From Ophryocystis elektroscirrha (lineage: Eukaryota > Apicomplexa > Conoidasida > Neogregarinorida > Ophryocystidae), in contig JAQIFP010000017.1 of NCBI GenBank assembly GCA_030141585.1, forward strand, positions 18,507 through 82,506: a DNA stretch of 64,000 nucleotides. Direction: 5' to 3'. The translations under genes were made by a program, and so were the position numbers. A model generated the notes under the pieces. That model did not search any database and was not told the DNA's origin. It worked only from the letters and a program-made list of their open reading frames with translations. Of the stretch, positions 37,946-48,919 are shown in pieces (position 1 is the first letter of the stretch; each line of letters opens with the position of its first letter).

Positions 37946-39769
37946 ATGAGTGAAAAATATGAAAGTAGAAAAAAAAGTTACAAAAACAATCACCATGATA
38001 GAAGATCACGTAGTAGAAAACGTCATAACAAGCGCAATTCTTCTTGTAACTAATCAGATAAATATAATAAATTTAGTACGAACAAAAAGAAATTATGACA
38101 GTATTTCAAGCGATTCTATAGAAAAATCAAATTCTTCATCTAAACGACATGATGCTAAAAAAATGATTAAAACTAGTTCAAAAAAATCATATGACCGTGA
38201 ATCAAAAAACCACTCTAAAAACGAGACTATTTCTAGTAAAATACGTACAAAAAAATCAATTATAACTTAGTATCAACAAAAGCAAAAAAAACTAAATGGG
38301 ATGTTCCAATTATCACGGATATCAATTCTGAGTTTAATGGAGACATTACATCATCAAGTTTTGACTCTGTAATTAAATAAGGTTTTTGAATAGCGTTAGA
38401 ACTTTGAAAACATATCTGAGCGTTCTTTATACATAAGCAACATCGCTTTGGGTGAGATATCGATGTTCTTAGTTCAATTCAGGTACTAGTGAAACATCCA
38501 TTATGCAATTTTTTAACGGCGCTATCCTCACAGCAGCTGGATACAATTATGCTATGGCTGCTATGACTGGACAATTACCAATACTCAAGGCCGAAATGGG
38601 TCCTAAAAGATTGAATAAATTGAACCAAGTTAGACTAAATTTCATTCAAATTTTAAAGTTTGTCTCAGAGAATTTTTTTTGTCGAATAGAACTGAGAACC
38701 GCTGCTTACGCTGAAATCTGCCTGAAATTAGATGGTATGTAATTTTAAAAGCTTCTATAAATCTAGGCATACCCTTTAATGGCTCACCTGTGAAAATAGT
38801 TCGAACAATTGATAATGATTTAGTCATAGGTGGACAAATTGACAAGTAAGTAAACCTACAACTGAAGGTTTTTTTTAGATATGCTTCTGGTAACTTTAAT
38901 AAAGATCCTTAAGTTTTAGATGTGAAAGTTTACATTAACGATTTGTCTCCAACAATTACTCAAAATGAGGTTACTACAAAAAAATTAGATTTTTATAATG
39001 CAGCTACAAAAAGTATTTGAACCATATGGAAAAATATCGGCAGTTTCTATTTTTAAAGAAAATAAATCAGGTTTAAGTATAACTTGTGGGCTTGTAACGT
39101 ATGAAAATTCAAGCTCAGCCAAAACTGCAATAAAAGTATGTACAGCAAATAAATTTTTATCTTTCAGGAACTAGAAAACAAACCAATAAATGGCCGAATA
39201 CCAACATACACCACCGGCTCTTCAATAACAAGTAAGCATAATTATCCAAATAACATAGTTGAAGCTCTTAAACCCCCATTAACTTCTTCAATTGTAACGG
39301 AGTTGCCTACCTCAATGACGCACAAAATATTTACTAATGCAATCATTGGAGCACAAGTGAATATAGAATCACACATTCAATGAATCAGGTTCAAGCTGCC
39401 CGAAGAGAAGGCAGTATACCAAGTTTAGTTGTGCAGTTATTAAATTGCGTTTTTCCTGAAGATTTAATAAATGAGTCAGATTATGATTCTATATTTAAAG
39501 ACATTGAAACTGAAGCGTCAGCTTTTGGCACAGTATTAAACATAAAAATACCAAAACCGCCACCCAACTTAGCGTTTCAACCGGGCGTTGGAAAGGTTTA
39601 CTTTATATTATATATTAAGTTATAGGTTTTTATCCATTATGCTGATAGAACCGCTGCAAGAAGAGCACAAGCTGAACTTAACGGTCGACGTTTTGAAAAC
39701 CGCAGAGTTATTTGTGCAGCTTTTTTTCCGGTTGAAAAATTTTTGAAAGATATATACGTATTAATGTGA
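37946..39769 (+). CDS. U2AF2: U2AF large subunit (U2AF65)
   Basis: Splicing factor that binds the region upstream of 3' splice sites and recruits U2 snRNP. The N-terminus is RS-like and basic (DRRSRSRKRHNKR). It is followed by TKWDVP, the tryptophan-containing ligand motif that binds U2AF35. RRM1 begins ERSLYISNIALG and continues IMQFFNGAIL; RRM2 begins VKVYINDLSP. The C-terminal UHM-type RRM3 reads LLNCVFPEDLINESDYDSIF, IPKPPP and GVGKVFIHYAD. At least eight introns of 25-34 nt were placed, each restoring a family block. All three RRMs and the linker are present, so this is a full-length factor. Confidence 0.92.
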
Positions 39770-39926
39770 TCTCAAATAGTTTTGTGTAATAATTAGTTGA
39801 TGGATGTAACAAAAGAAATTAAAAACAACAAAAGTCACCCGAATAATTTTAGTTAGGATAAAATCTAAATAAAAATAGAGTTGAACAAAGTTGTAAATGG
39901 TGTCATCTATGCAATAAATATTGAAT

Positions 39927-40729
39927 TTATTTATCATGCAAATGAAGTTTTAGTTGTTGTCCGTCAATCAATTTGCCTGATTTATTGTGGTAAAAATTTT
40001 GAAGTTTATATAAACACTCACCATCAAATGTAGTTTTTGCCAATTTTGCATCAGAAAGGTGTTTGAAAATTACACCCCCAGTCCCCTGCAGAAATTAGTA
40101 CATATAGATTTACCAAGGATCTGTCAATATTGTCATAATCAATCCAACACTTTTCAATAGGACCTATAGACCCAAATAATTCCTAAATAGACTTGAACTA
40201 TATTTAACGTTATATACTTTCAAATCAGATACTAGAATAGAATAGTCTAAACCGCTTAGGAATATACAGCATGATTTGTTAAAACGTTTATCTACGAATG
40301 TTTACTATGAATGATTATTTACTGAGATCACGCTTGAATGATTTCGTTTTAAAATTCTAAGTTGTAACAAACTTGATAATATAATTACATTTTTATACGT
40401 TGAGATTTCACCTTCACTGAGATAGTAATCATCTTTAGTATGAGCATCTTATAATCAATCGTCGGCAAAGTTGTCATTACTGATTAGTTTTCTTGAACTA
40501 TAACGACGTTTATGTTTAGTTGTAAAATTAGAATTTAAATTCTAAGCAGGCGTTTAATTTATAATATTCAATCTACATTTTTTCCATTGGATACCTCATT
40601 TTTGCTTGGAAGCTTAAATTTCTTTTTTCCTTTATAAGATGATAATTTGATTAACTCATCTAATTCGTAACATATATAACATGCAAAAATACCCAGAGAA
40701 AAATCTAAGTTTGGTGAAGATTGTGTCAT
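39927..40729 (-). CDS. ALYREF/Yra1-like mRNA export adaptor
   Basis: Single-RRM protein of the REF family that couples mRNA processing to nuclear export through TREX. First exon MTQSSPNLDFSLGIF at 40729, then a basic linker (TKHKRRYSSRKL). The RRM starts SCCIFLSGLDYSILVSDLKE and continues LFGSIGPIEKCWIDYD, GTGGVIFKHLSDAKLAK and LIDGQQLKLHLHD, matching REF RRM spacing. Several introns of 28-53 nt were needed. The usual REF N- and C-terminal UAP56-binding motifs are not clear. Another single-RRM protein is possible but the RRM is REF-like. Confidence 0.7.
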
Positions 40730-41079
40730 AACCTATTTGGATAAATAACAATTAATTTTAGTTAAGAAAATATTCAGGTTAAAATTGTTTCCTGTCCTAA
40801 ACTGTTAAATTAAAATGAATAAAAAACTGATAAAACTGAAAGATGGCTTAATACAACTATTTTGTAATTTTGTTTATTTATAAACCGTTTTAAATGACAA
40901 AAAATCATTTAAAATAGAAATAAACCAATAGATTTAGAAATACAATAGTAATTTATACTAAACTGTACAGAACTCTGCTCAAATTCGCGCCTATCAGGTA
41001 TTACGCTATACTGCTAACACACTGTTCTCTTTTTGAAAACTGCTGTTGTTATTACAAAGTACTTTATACGATGTATTAA
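40730..41079. promoter_or_regulatory. Divergent promoter region
   Basis: About 350 nt separate the start codons of the ALYREF-like gene (minus) and the NEK-like kinase (plus). It is AT-rich with no coding signal, and by position must hold both promoters. No specific element is recognised. Confidence 0.4.
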
Positions 41080-43238
41080 ATGTACTCTACATATTCTAAT
41101 CCTAAACGTATTTTGACTTACACACAGAGTAAAATAATACCTCAATCACAACGTATTAAAGCTTTAATATCACCACCTCGTCATCGAAAAGGTTAATAAT
41201 AATAATTAATACTTAAGAAATAAAAAACAAATTATAGGTTTAAATCCGTGGGAGCTCATTTTAAAATCTCTCAAATTATCCAAGCACTCAAAGTTACCAG
41301 AAAATAAAAAGGTTGTTAATCAATGGTAATAATAAATTTTAGGAGTTTATAAAGCCGCAACTCAAAATAAATCTGACCACAAAACGCGAACTACACGAAC
41401 TAGAAAATTTAGGTTATATTCCACTAAAAATAATCAATTTTGCATCAACTTGTTGCACTCAGATAGTAAAATCCAAAAAAACAAATTTGATTTGTGCTGC
41501 TAAAATTATTGATCTTTCTCAGCTATCTCATAAAGAAAGAGAAGCAGCAATTTTGGAAGTTAGTAATTTACAAAAACTAAATCATCCATTTATACTACAC
41601 TTTGAAGAATATTTTAAAACTTCTGTTTCACTCATAATCATAACAGAGTATTGCAGTAACGGTGATTTATTTAATAAAATTCAAGCTAGTCTTAAAGATC
41701 AGCAATGCAATATAGATCACACAAACACCATCTCAATCCTAAAAAAAACATTTACATCCAATCTAAAAAAATCATATCCATATAGTCTGACCAGGTAATA
41801 CTTTTGCACGACTATGGCTGCAATTAGAAGTAATTTTGCGAAAAATGCTCGTATCTTGAATTATATTACAAAACTTGCCGATCTACAATCAATTTTTCAG
41901 TGGATGACTCAAATTTCATTGGGACTAGAATATATGCATCATAAAAATATATTCCACTGTGATCTGAAATGTTCCAACATATTTTTGGCCAACGACAATA
42001 GAGCTAAAATTGGAGATTTAGGAATTTCAAGGGATAAGGAATTAATAGCAGTTTTTCAAGGAACCCCAAGCTACATGTCACCAGGTATTCAATCATTTTT
42101 TTAAACTTCGTAGAATTATGTTCTGGGGAGATGTTTACAGAAAAAGCAGATTCTTGGGCTCTAGGCTGTACTCTGTATGAGCTCATATTCAAAAAACAAG
42201 CTTTTGGGTGTATATCGATTGAAAATACATTGAAGACTGTAGCATCAACTTCAAAAAAAGTATCTGATGAAATTAACCAAACTTTACCATCTATACTTTT
42301 AGAGTTAAAAATGCTGAAAAATTTTGCTATTTACTCATTTCATCAACAACTGAAGTCATTGGTGAAAAAAAAAAACCCCAACTTGTGTAAGATATTATCA
42401 CCAAATAAAGATTTGAATAGTGACGAGTTCCACATTTGAACTAGAAAAACCTAATTTGGTAAAATCTATAAAGAATGAACTATTATTCAATAGTTCATCA
42501 ACTTATGAGCGACCATTTTTAAACTATAGCTCTAAAACACTCAATCATCGAAAGGGATTTGACAAAACTGCTAAATTGTATGTGAAATCTAATTTTGCAA
42601 ATCGTGCTAGCATTCACAAAATGAAAAACTTAACTATGAAGCAAATTACATCTACCTCTAATTTAAAATATCAAAATAATTTATTGACTCATTACTATTC
42701 TGCATATGTCTTATATAAATTGATCAAATCATTATTGACATTTGATCCAGCCAAAAGGGCTAACCTTACAGACGTATTTCAAATTATATTTAATATAGAC
42801 CATTTGAACAAAATTTTATCGAAGTCAGAATTATTCATTGCCGATAAAAAAAAACCTATTATTGATTATCTAAACAAAAACTTATCAAACAATTTAAAAG
42901 ACGCTAATTTATTATCAGAGAATAAATATGTTGACCTGCATAAAAAAGACATCATAACACAGCTAAAAATAACAGAACTTATTAATAAGCGTGAAGTTCT
43001 TGACAAAAAAAAAACTTATATAAAATTAAAAGAAATTGTTTTTGAATATTCCAACTTATCGATTTCATTATATTCAAAGATTCACTTAAAATCTGATCTC
43101 GACCAAATTTGCCATCCAAAACTAAAAAAAAGTTCTATAATACTGCCACAATTTGAAGTTGCACAAAAATATATACAAGAAATCCCTGATTATCAAATAG
43201 AACTAATAAATCAATTAATTTTAAATAAGCTATCTTAA
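41080..43238 (+). CDS. NEK-like serine/threonine kinase with a degenerate glycine loop
   Basis: Protein kinase of about 610 residues. N-terminal basic segment (MYSTYSNPKRILTY), then the kinase domain. The VAIK-type lysine is kept (ICAAKII), with ITEYCSNGDLF, catalytic HCDLKCSNIF (HRD as HCD), metal-binding DLG (IGDLGISR), GTPSYMSPELCSGE and ALGCTLYELIF, all NEK-like. The glycine loop reads IINFASTCCTQIV and lacks all the usual glycines. A long insert separates subdomains late in the domain, and FDPAKRANLTDVFQI closes it. A basic, helical C-terminal tail follows. Introns include 34 nt near 42389-42422, which joins the two halves. NEK kinases act in cilia and mitosis; activity here is uncertain. 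Confidence 0.8.
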
Positions 43239-43372
43239 AAGCCAACAGACATATCAAGCTCTAATTGAATCTGTTTAATAAAATATACATTGTGCAGTTT
43301 TTTCCAGTTGAATAAAAATCTAAAATTAGTCAACAAACTACCACTTATTAAAATTGTTCTGTGCGCCTAAAG

Positions 43373-43626
43373 ATGATAGAGATTATTTTAAATGATAGAA
43401 TTGGTAAAAAAATAAGAATTAAAGTAAACGAAGATGATACAATCGGCGATTTAAAAAAATTAGTTGCTGCACAAACAGGTAATTTATAGTTTCATTTGTT
43501 TAAAATTTAGGAACTCCTGCTCAAAAAATATGTATAAAAAAATGGTATACAGTATTTAAAGATCATATAACTTTGAAAGACTACGAAATTAAAGACGGAA
43601 TGGGACTAGAACTTTATTATATATAA
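43373..43626 (+). CDS. UBL5: Ubiquitin-like modifier UBL5/Hub1
   Basis: Small ubiquitin-like protein that binds spliceosomal proteins without covalent conjugation. Two exons and one 32-nt intron give 73 residues: [64 protein letters not shown]. This is near-canonical, including the paired tyrosines at the end instead of a diglycine. Stop at 43626 is 31 nt from the convergent FAM32A stop. Confidence 0.97.
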
Positions 43627-43657
43627 TAGAATTTTTGTTGATATAGTATAAATTCAT

Positions 43658-44071
43658 TTATCCTGGTCCAACTTTTGGAATATCAAAATCTAAAAACTCT
43701 TAAAATATAGAAACTTTACGCTCTGGTAGCCGTTGAAGTTGCTTATTGAATTCTTCTATTCTTTGACGGTGAGTTAACTTTAATTTGCTATCAATCTTCT
43801 TTTTTTCCCGTTTCAATTGAACTAATCGATGAGCTTTTTCGCTGGCTGTTAAAGTATTCAAACTATCGTCACCCTGCGACACATAAATATTTTGTTGTAA
43901 TTCCACATCAGGCACTTCGATGATTTGTGATTTAGGACTTGCTTTACAATTTTTTGAACGATTTTTTTTCTAGTTTGAAATAAATCAATTTTTTATTACT
44001 TTATTTGATTTTCCGCTTGTCTTTTTCAAACACAGAGCTGTCTGTGGAAATTTTTTAATATGCAAAGACAT
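43658..44071 (-). CDS. FAM32A: FAM32A-like spliceosomal factor
   Basis: Short basic protein. FAM32A sits in the human post-catalytic spliceosome and promotes exon ligation. Three exons: MSLHIKKFPQTALCL onward (basic), a middle exon with LTASEKAHRLVQLKREKKK and THRQRIEEFNKQLQRLPE, and after a 30-nt intron HFDIPKVGPG. The sequence THRQRIEEFNxxLxxLxEHxDIPKV is the FAM32A C-terminal signature. About 115 residues, the usual size. The start ATG at 44071 shares a base with the stop of a possible upstream frame. Confidence 0.85.
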
Positions 44072-44072
44072 T

Positions 44073-44317
44073 AAATCAAAAGTTTTCCAAAAAATGCGAA
44101 AAAAATATTAATATAAGAAGCAGCAACCCTAAGCTTAAACAATGCAGCAATTAGAGTAACAAACCCAAGGCATTGCTCCAAAGATAAATTTCATAACTCA
44201 TAAAATACAGTAAACCGGACTTGTAGGTTTAATAATTTTAAAAACTACAAAAAGATAATACAAAACAACAATTTTAAATAAAAAAAAACCATATTGAAAT
44301 TTGAATGAGCTAACCAT
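44073..44317 (-). CDS. Doubtful small membrane protein frame
   Basis: With one or two introns, the minus strand upstream of FAM32A can encode a short protein ending CLGFVTLIAALFKLRVAASY and then INIFFAFFGKLLI, two hydrophobic stretches. The first loosely resembles the membrane segment of the PAT-complex protein Asterix (WDR83OS), but the N-terminal part and the C-terminal half do not match. Its stop overlaps the FAM32A start codon by one base. It could be chance in AT-rich DNA. Confidence 0.2.
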
Positions 44318-44531
44318 TCAATTTTAAAGGATTTTGTCTAGCTTATTATTCCGTGAAACGATAAAAGAAAATGATATTAATAATATATCAATTTATTTAT
44401 AGTGCTTCTATCAAAAATATGACATTACACTTTGTCATTTTATTTACAAAAGATTACAATAAATAATATATAATACATTTTATTTCCTGTTCCTTTTTTT
44501 TTAAATTATATTTATTATAATACATAATAAT
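44318..44531. other. Upstream region of OSGEP
   Basis: About 210 nt of AT-rich sequence with long A and T runs before the OSGEP start. No coding signal seen. Probably promoter. Confidence 0.4.
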
Positions 44532-45802
44532 ATGTCAGTTGTAGCTCTCGGTCTAGAATCAAGTGCTAATAAGATTGGTTTGCTTATACATTGATTATGA
44601 TTAATACTAGGGGTTGGTATTGTTGACGAAAAAGGAGTGATATATTCTAATTGTAGAAAAACTTATATAACTCCTCCTGGAGAAGGTTTTTTACCCCGTG
44701 AAACAGCAAACCATCATCGATCTAATGCAATTAATTTAATTAAACAAGTTAACTGTGTCTAAAATTATATTTATATATAGGCTTTGAGTGAAGTGTCCAA
44801 AAAAAGAATTACTGTTATTTGTTACACTAAAGTAGCAAAAAAATACCTTGTCAGATATTAATAGGGTCCAGGAATGGCATCACCTTTGCTTGTAGGTGCT
44901 ATTTGTGCCCGAACTTTGAGTAAATTGTGGGGACTTCCTATAAGTAATAAAATGTTTATTCTGATCTTTTTGAAATAGTTGGTGTAAACCATTGTATTGG
45001 CCATATTGAAATGGGAAAGTAAACGATGATAATTAAAGCTTATATTAGATTAATCACTCAAGCTAAAAATCCTACAATATTATACGTTTCAGGAGGGAAC
45101 ACGCAAATATTATCTTACCAAAACCATCGGTAAAAATTCATTCAAAATATGTTTTAGGTATGCTATCGTAGGCGAAACTCTTGATATCGCCATTGGAAAC
45201 TGCTTTGATCGAGTTGCCAGATTACTTTCATTGTCCAATGATCCGTCACCTGGGCAACAAATTGAAATTATGGCTAAAAATTTTAACGGGCAAAATGTTT
45301 AAAACTTTAAAATGACTTGAAATTTAGTTGCTTTCACTACCATATGTCGTTAAAGGAATGGACGTTTCATTTAGTGGAATGGTTAACAGCCTGCAAACAT
45401 ATTTAATTCCACAAAATATGACTCATAATTCCAATTTATATTCCAGTTTGTGTTACTCTTTGCAAGAGCACGCTTTTGCGATGTTAACTGAAGTAACAGA
45501 AAGAGCAATGACGCAAACCAATTCAAAAGAAGTTCTGATTGTTGGAGGAGTTGGTTGTAACAAAAGATTGCAAACTATGATGTCTTCTATGTTAAGTGAT
45601 CGACAGGCAACACTATGTGCAACTGATGAAAGATATTGCATTGATAATGGAGCTATGATAGCTTATACCGGTATATATTATTTATAATGTTCATATTATT
45701 TTAGGAATATTACAGTTTTGTTGCGGTGAATGTACTCCTTTCAATGAAACAACTGTCAGGCAAAAATTCAGAGCCGATTCAGTTAATATTCAATGGCTAT
45801 AA
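44532..45802 (+). CDS. OSGEP: Kae1/OSGEP, catalytic subunit of the KEOPS complex
   Basis: Enzyme that transfers threonylcarbamoyl to A37 of ANN-decoding tRNAs in the cytosol. Spliced blocks: [64 protein letters not shown] with the metal-binding histidines, [50 protein letters not shown], ending [13 protein letters not shown]. Eight introns of about 28-38 nt. Full length, about 330 residues. There is no mitochondrial presequence, so this is the cytosolic form rather than OSGEPL1. Confidence 0.95.
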
Positions 45803-46167
45803 TTAGTTGCAATATTTAAATTCCCAGTGTTCTTAATCGCTATATCTGATTTTTTGAGTAATATGATTAAAATTTGTTACTGATTTTTTAAAGAAAAATT
45901 CAATTTTTTAAATTCTACAATAAAAATTGTAACTGATAAATTGGCGTCTCTTTACTTCAAACTAAAGAAAATACATAAATATGAGTAGTTTTGCAGATAT
46001 TTGACAATTATCATAATTTATAAGATAAAGAAGTTCTTTTTATATTTATATAAAAATATTTATATTAAAAATTTTGTTTTAATTGAAAACTGTGATAAGT
46101 TTTAAATATAATCGACATGTCAGTGATGCAGATATAGTAACAATTTAATCCAGAATCAATTATATGC
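45803..46167. other. Intergenic region, no gene seen
   Basis: About 365 nt of very AT-rich sequence between OSGEP and the next plus-strand gene. Both strands searched for frames joined by mini-introns, without a credible result. Confidence 0.4.
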
Positions 46168-48030
46168 ATGGTGTATTATTGCGGTGAACAAACAATCATT
46201 CCTTTAAATCGAAAAGGTGACATCGTATTCAGAGCTCCTGGATCAGGAAACTTATATTCTGAGAGTACTACATGTGAAGAAGATGTGAATAAAACAGAGC
46301 TAGCATACGATGGTGAATCCAATTTAAAGTCTTCGATAAACTATACAAATAAACTATTTTTTGAAAGTTGTGTAACAAACAATTCCAAAACAAAAAAAAA
46401 AGGAAACTCTTTCAACAATTGCTTGAAAGTAGACAACAATTGTGATTATCAGTGTTCATTGACAACGTATCAGCCACTCTATCGCCTACCAAGATCTCCA
46501 ACGGCTCGTGCTGCCATTATGCTGTATCCCTTCCCTCCTGTCCCTTTTAACTATCTCCCTGAGCTTAGAAATCCATACCACCGGTCGTTATTTTTACAAT
46601 ACGCTAAAATTGAATCCAATCTATTAAAAGTTCAGCTTGCACACTTCGTTATTGAATATTGTTCAAGATCTTTACCTGAAAATTTATTTCGTTCAAATAA
46701 TAACTATTCCATATGTGTGATTGATAATTACGTTCACCAGATACTCTATGCTGTTCAGATTTTTAAGTAAGTTAGTTATATTCAAAATTTTTTTTTTTAA
46801 TTAGAAGTATTAGTTTTCAAAGTAATGAATTAATTCCCACAGATATCAATGAGGTATATATATCAAATTGGCTGAAAGAAAAAGAATATTTGCTGAGACC
46901 GTTAGAAGCTTTGAACAGATTAAATCATGATGAAAAAAAAACTGCCGGTACTTCAACAAACCATCTCTATATTTTTTAGGGTCAATTCATGGAAAAAACA
47001 TTCGTAGAATTGGAGTTTCACAAAGTGAAAAATTATTTGCTTTGGGAATTCCTAAAGCTATACATTTTGACAATCTTATATATGCAATAGCCAACCGAGG
47101 AATTATTGTACAGCTTCCACTTCATATCGAAAACCATTCAATGAAAAGTCAAGATGAATTAGCTCATTCTCAAATGTATAAGTGGTTGTAACATTATTTT
47201 TTTTTGTAGCATTTCTGAGCACAAATTTAACCTATTGGTAACAGGTAGAGGAGACACAAGAAAATCAAAATTGGTAACCAACTAGTATAATCATTTAGAT
47301 GTTAGACTTTACCATGGGGTGAAATCGTGAATATAAAATATAATCGTACATTATTAGGGATACCAGACTTTGTTTTAAAAGCTTATAAATATTCCCATGA
47401 AATTAACAATGGAATTAAATCTAATTTGCAGTCTTTAACTTTGATTCCAAAAGTATGTGCAGTTTCTCTTGAAAATCCGTTTTACGGAATAGAAATTCTT
47501 CTATTTTATAAAGGAATGTCTTGTAGTAAAAAGTAACCACGACTATAATTTTGAAAACTTAGGAAACGCTCAATTACTAATCAAATACAAAATCAAGAAA
47601 GTTTCTGTACACGAAAAATAGGTATTATCAATGAAAGCCAGCAATGTTGTCAACAAAATATTTTAAAAAAAAAAAAGGCGGATAATTTTATCGAAGATAA
47701 AAATCCTCCTATATTGCTATCAGGAACAAAAACTAGAAATTTCTCTAATAGTAAGACTTATATCACTGCAGAAATTTTTTAGTTTATCCTTGCGTAATTG
47801 ATCACAATAAAAGCAATTTGACAAGAGTTTTTGATTGCTCAAATGATACTATGAACAGTAGTCATTCTATAAAGCAAATTGAAACTTCAAAAATAAAAGA
47901 TAATCTAATTTCAGACCAGATTTCTTTTATGTGTGAAAAACTTGATGAATCATTTCTGTTTACACCTTCTCCACTGAAAGAAAGCCAAAATGAGCTGATA
48001 AATGAAAACTATATAAGCAACTCTCTTTAG
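46168..48030 (+). CDS. Unknown multi-exon protein
   Basis: First exon is a 200-residue frame (MVYYCGEQTIIPLNRKGDI) with a well-formed motif-rich part near RLPRSPTARAAIMLYPFPP and LPELRNPYHRSLFLQY. It is joined through introns of 25-38 nt to SNWLKEKEYLLRPLEALN, GKNIRRIGVSQSEKLFALG, IPKAIHFDNLIYAIANRGI, LPWGEIVNIKYNRTLLGI, and a low-complexity polar C-terminal half ending LINENYISNSL at 48030. About 560-580 residues. The exon order is consistent, so the gene is real. I do not recognise a family. No membrane segment is obvious. The basic run KKKKKAD-type in the tail could be nuclear targeting. Confidence 0.6.
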
Positions 48031-48098
48031 CTCCCAGAATTAAACATGTACCAATAATTTCTGAAATAATTTTTTATATCTAAAATTATTAGCTGACT

Positions 48099-48827
48099 TT
48101 ATATTGTCTGTATATGTTTTTGCATGACATCAACTGAGTCGTAAATGTCATTACTATTAATTATGTAAAACCAATTTGTTTTTGGAAAATATTGAAACAT
48201 AACCATTAAAAACTTTTGAATTAGCCTAATCATGCGAAAATTTTTAGTATATTCATTGTAAGATGGATTGATTTCCATGTTTTGACTACGAAATGCGAGG
48301 CGTTTGACGTGTAAAACCAAGTCTTCGACATGAAGTAAAAACGTTGTAACACAATATTTATTCATATTTAAATAATGGCTGATAAATTCAGGTGTTATAT
48401 GTATTCCCTCAACAATTAAATCAGTAGTTATAATCATTTCGTCAATTAATAGTCGTAATTGATTTTGAACAATATGACTTTGAAGCTTATAATTAAGTAT
48501 GCACTGTGCTTCTTTTTTTGTTAATACTGAATCAAAACTATCAAGCATTGAACTCTGAAATTTTGTACAAATTTCTCCAACATATGGATAAGAGCATTCG
48601 TAAGTTGACATGTACAATGCAGGATGGTAAACCTTGGACTTTCCACGTAATATATGACGCACTGTATCAGTTGATACAGTGGTGAAATGCTTTAAGCTTG
48701 TAGCAAGTATGTGAGCTAAAGTTGATTTTCCAGTTCCAGATCCTCCACAACAAAATATAATATTTCTTGAACACATATCAAATGCTGAATAATTGATATT
48801 TAATTTAATTTGATTTAAGTAATTCAA
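48099..48827 (-). CDS. 2-phosphoglycerate kinase-like P-loop protein
   Basis: Intron-free 242-residue P-loop NTPase. Walker A is CCGGSGTGKSTLAHILA, followed by VSTDTVRHILRG, the STD-R-hR pattern of 2-phosphoglycerate kinase and its plant and archaeal relatives. MSTYECSYPYVG and LIVEGIHITPEF also match that family. It might phosphorylate a small metabolite; in eukaryotes the homologues are implicated in inositol phosphate or metabolic signalling roles. A cytosolic enzyme, since no signal is present. Adenylate-kinase-like alternatives are less likely. Confidence 0.7.
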   Translation of the reverse strand: MNYLNQIKLNINYSAFDMCSRNIIFCCGGSGTGKSTLAHILATSLKHFTTVSTDTVRHILRGKSKVYHPALYMSTYECSYPYVGEICTKFQSSMLDSFDSVLTKKEAQCILNYKLQSHIVQNQLRLLIDEMIITTDLIVEGIHITPEFISHYLNMNKYCVTTFLLHVEDLVLHVKRLAFRSQNMEINPSYNEYTKNFRMIRLIQKFLMVMFQYFPKTNWFYIINSNDIYDSVDVMQKHIQTI

Positions 48828-48919
48828 AAATTAGCTGATAAAAAAAAAATTACAGCTTTGTAAAAATAAGCAACATTTTATAACTGTTTTTCATCATTAC
48901 AAAATATTATATTAAAATT

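Noticed and set aside
41236..41250. B-box-like sequence suggesting a tRNA gene
   Set aside because: No matching A box or cloverleaf, and it sits in an exon of the NEK-like kinase.
42420..43238. A separate gene starting within the kinase at MTSSTF-like sequence
   Set aside because: That frame begins with GTG, not ATG, and a 34-nt intron joins it in frame to the kinase; the kinase C-lobe end (FDPAKRANL) lies in it.
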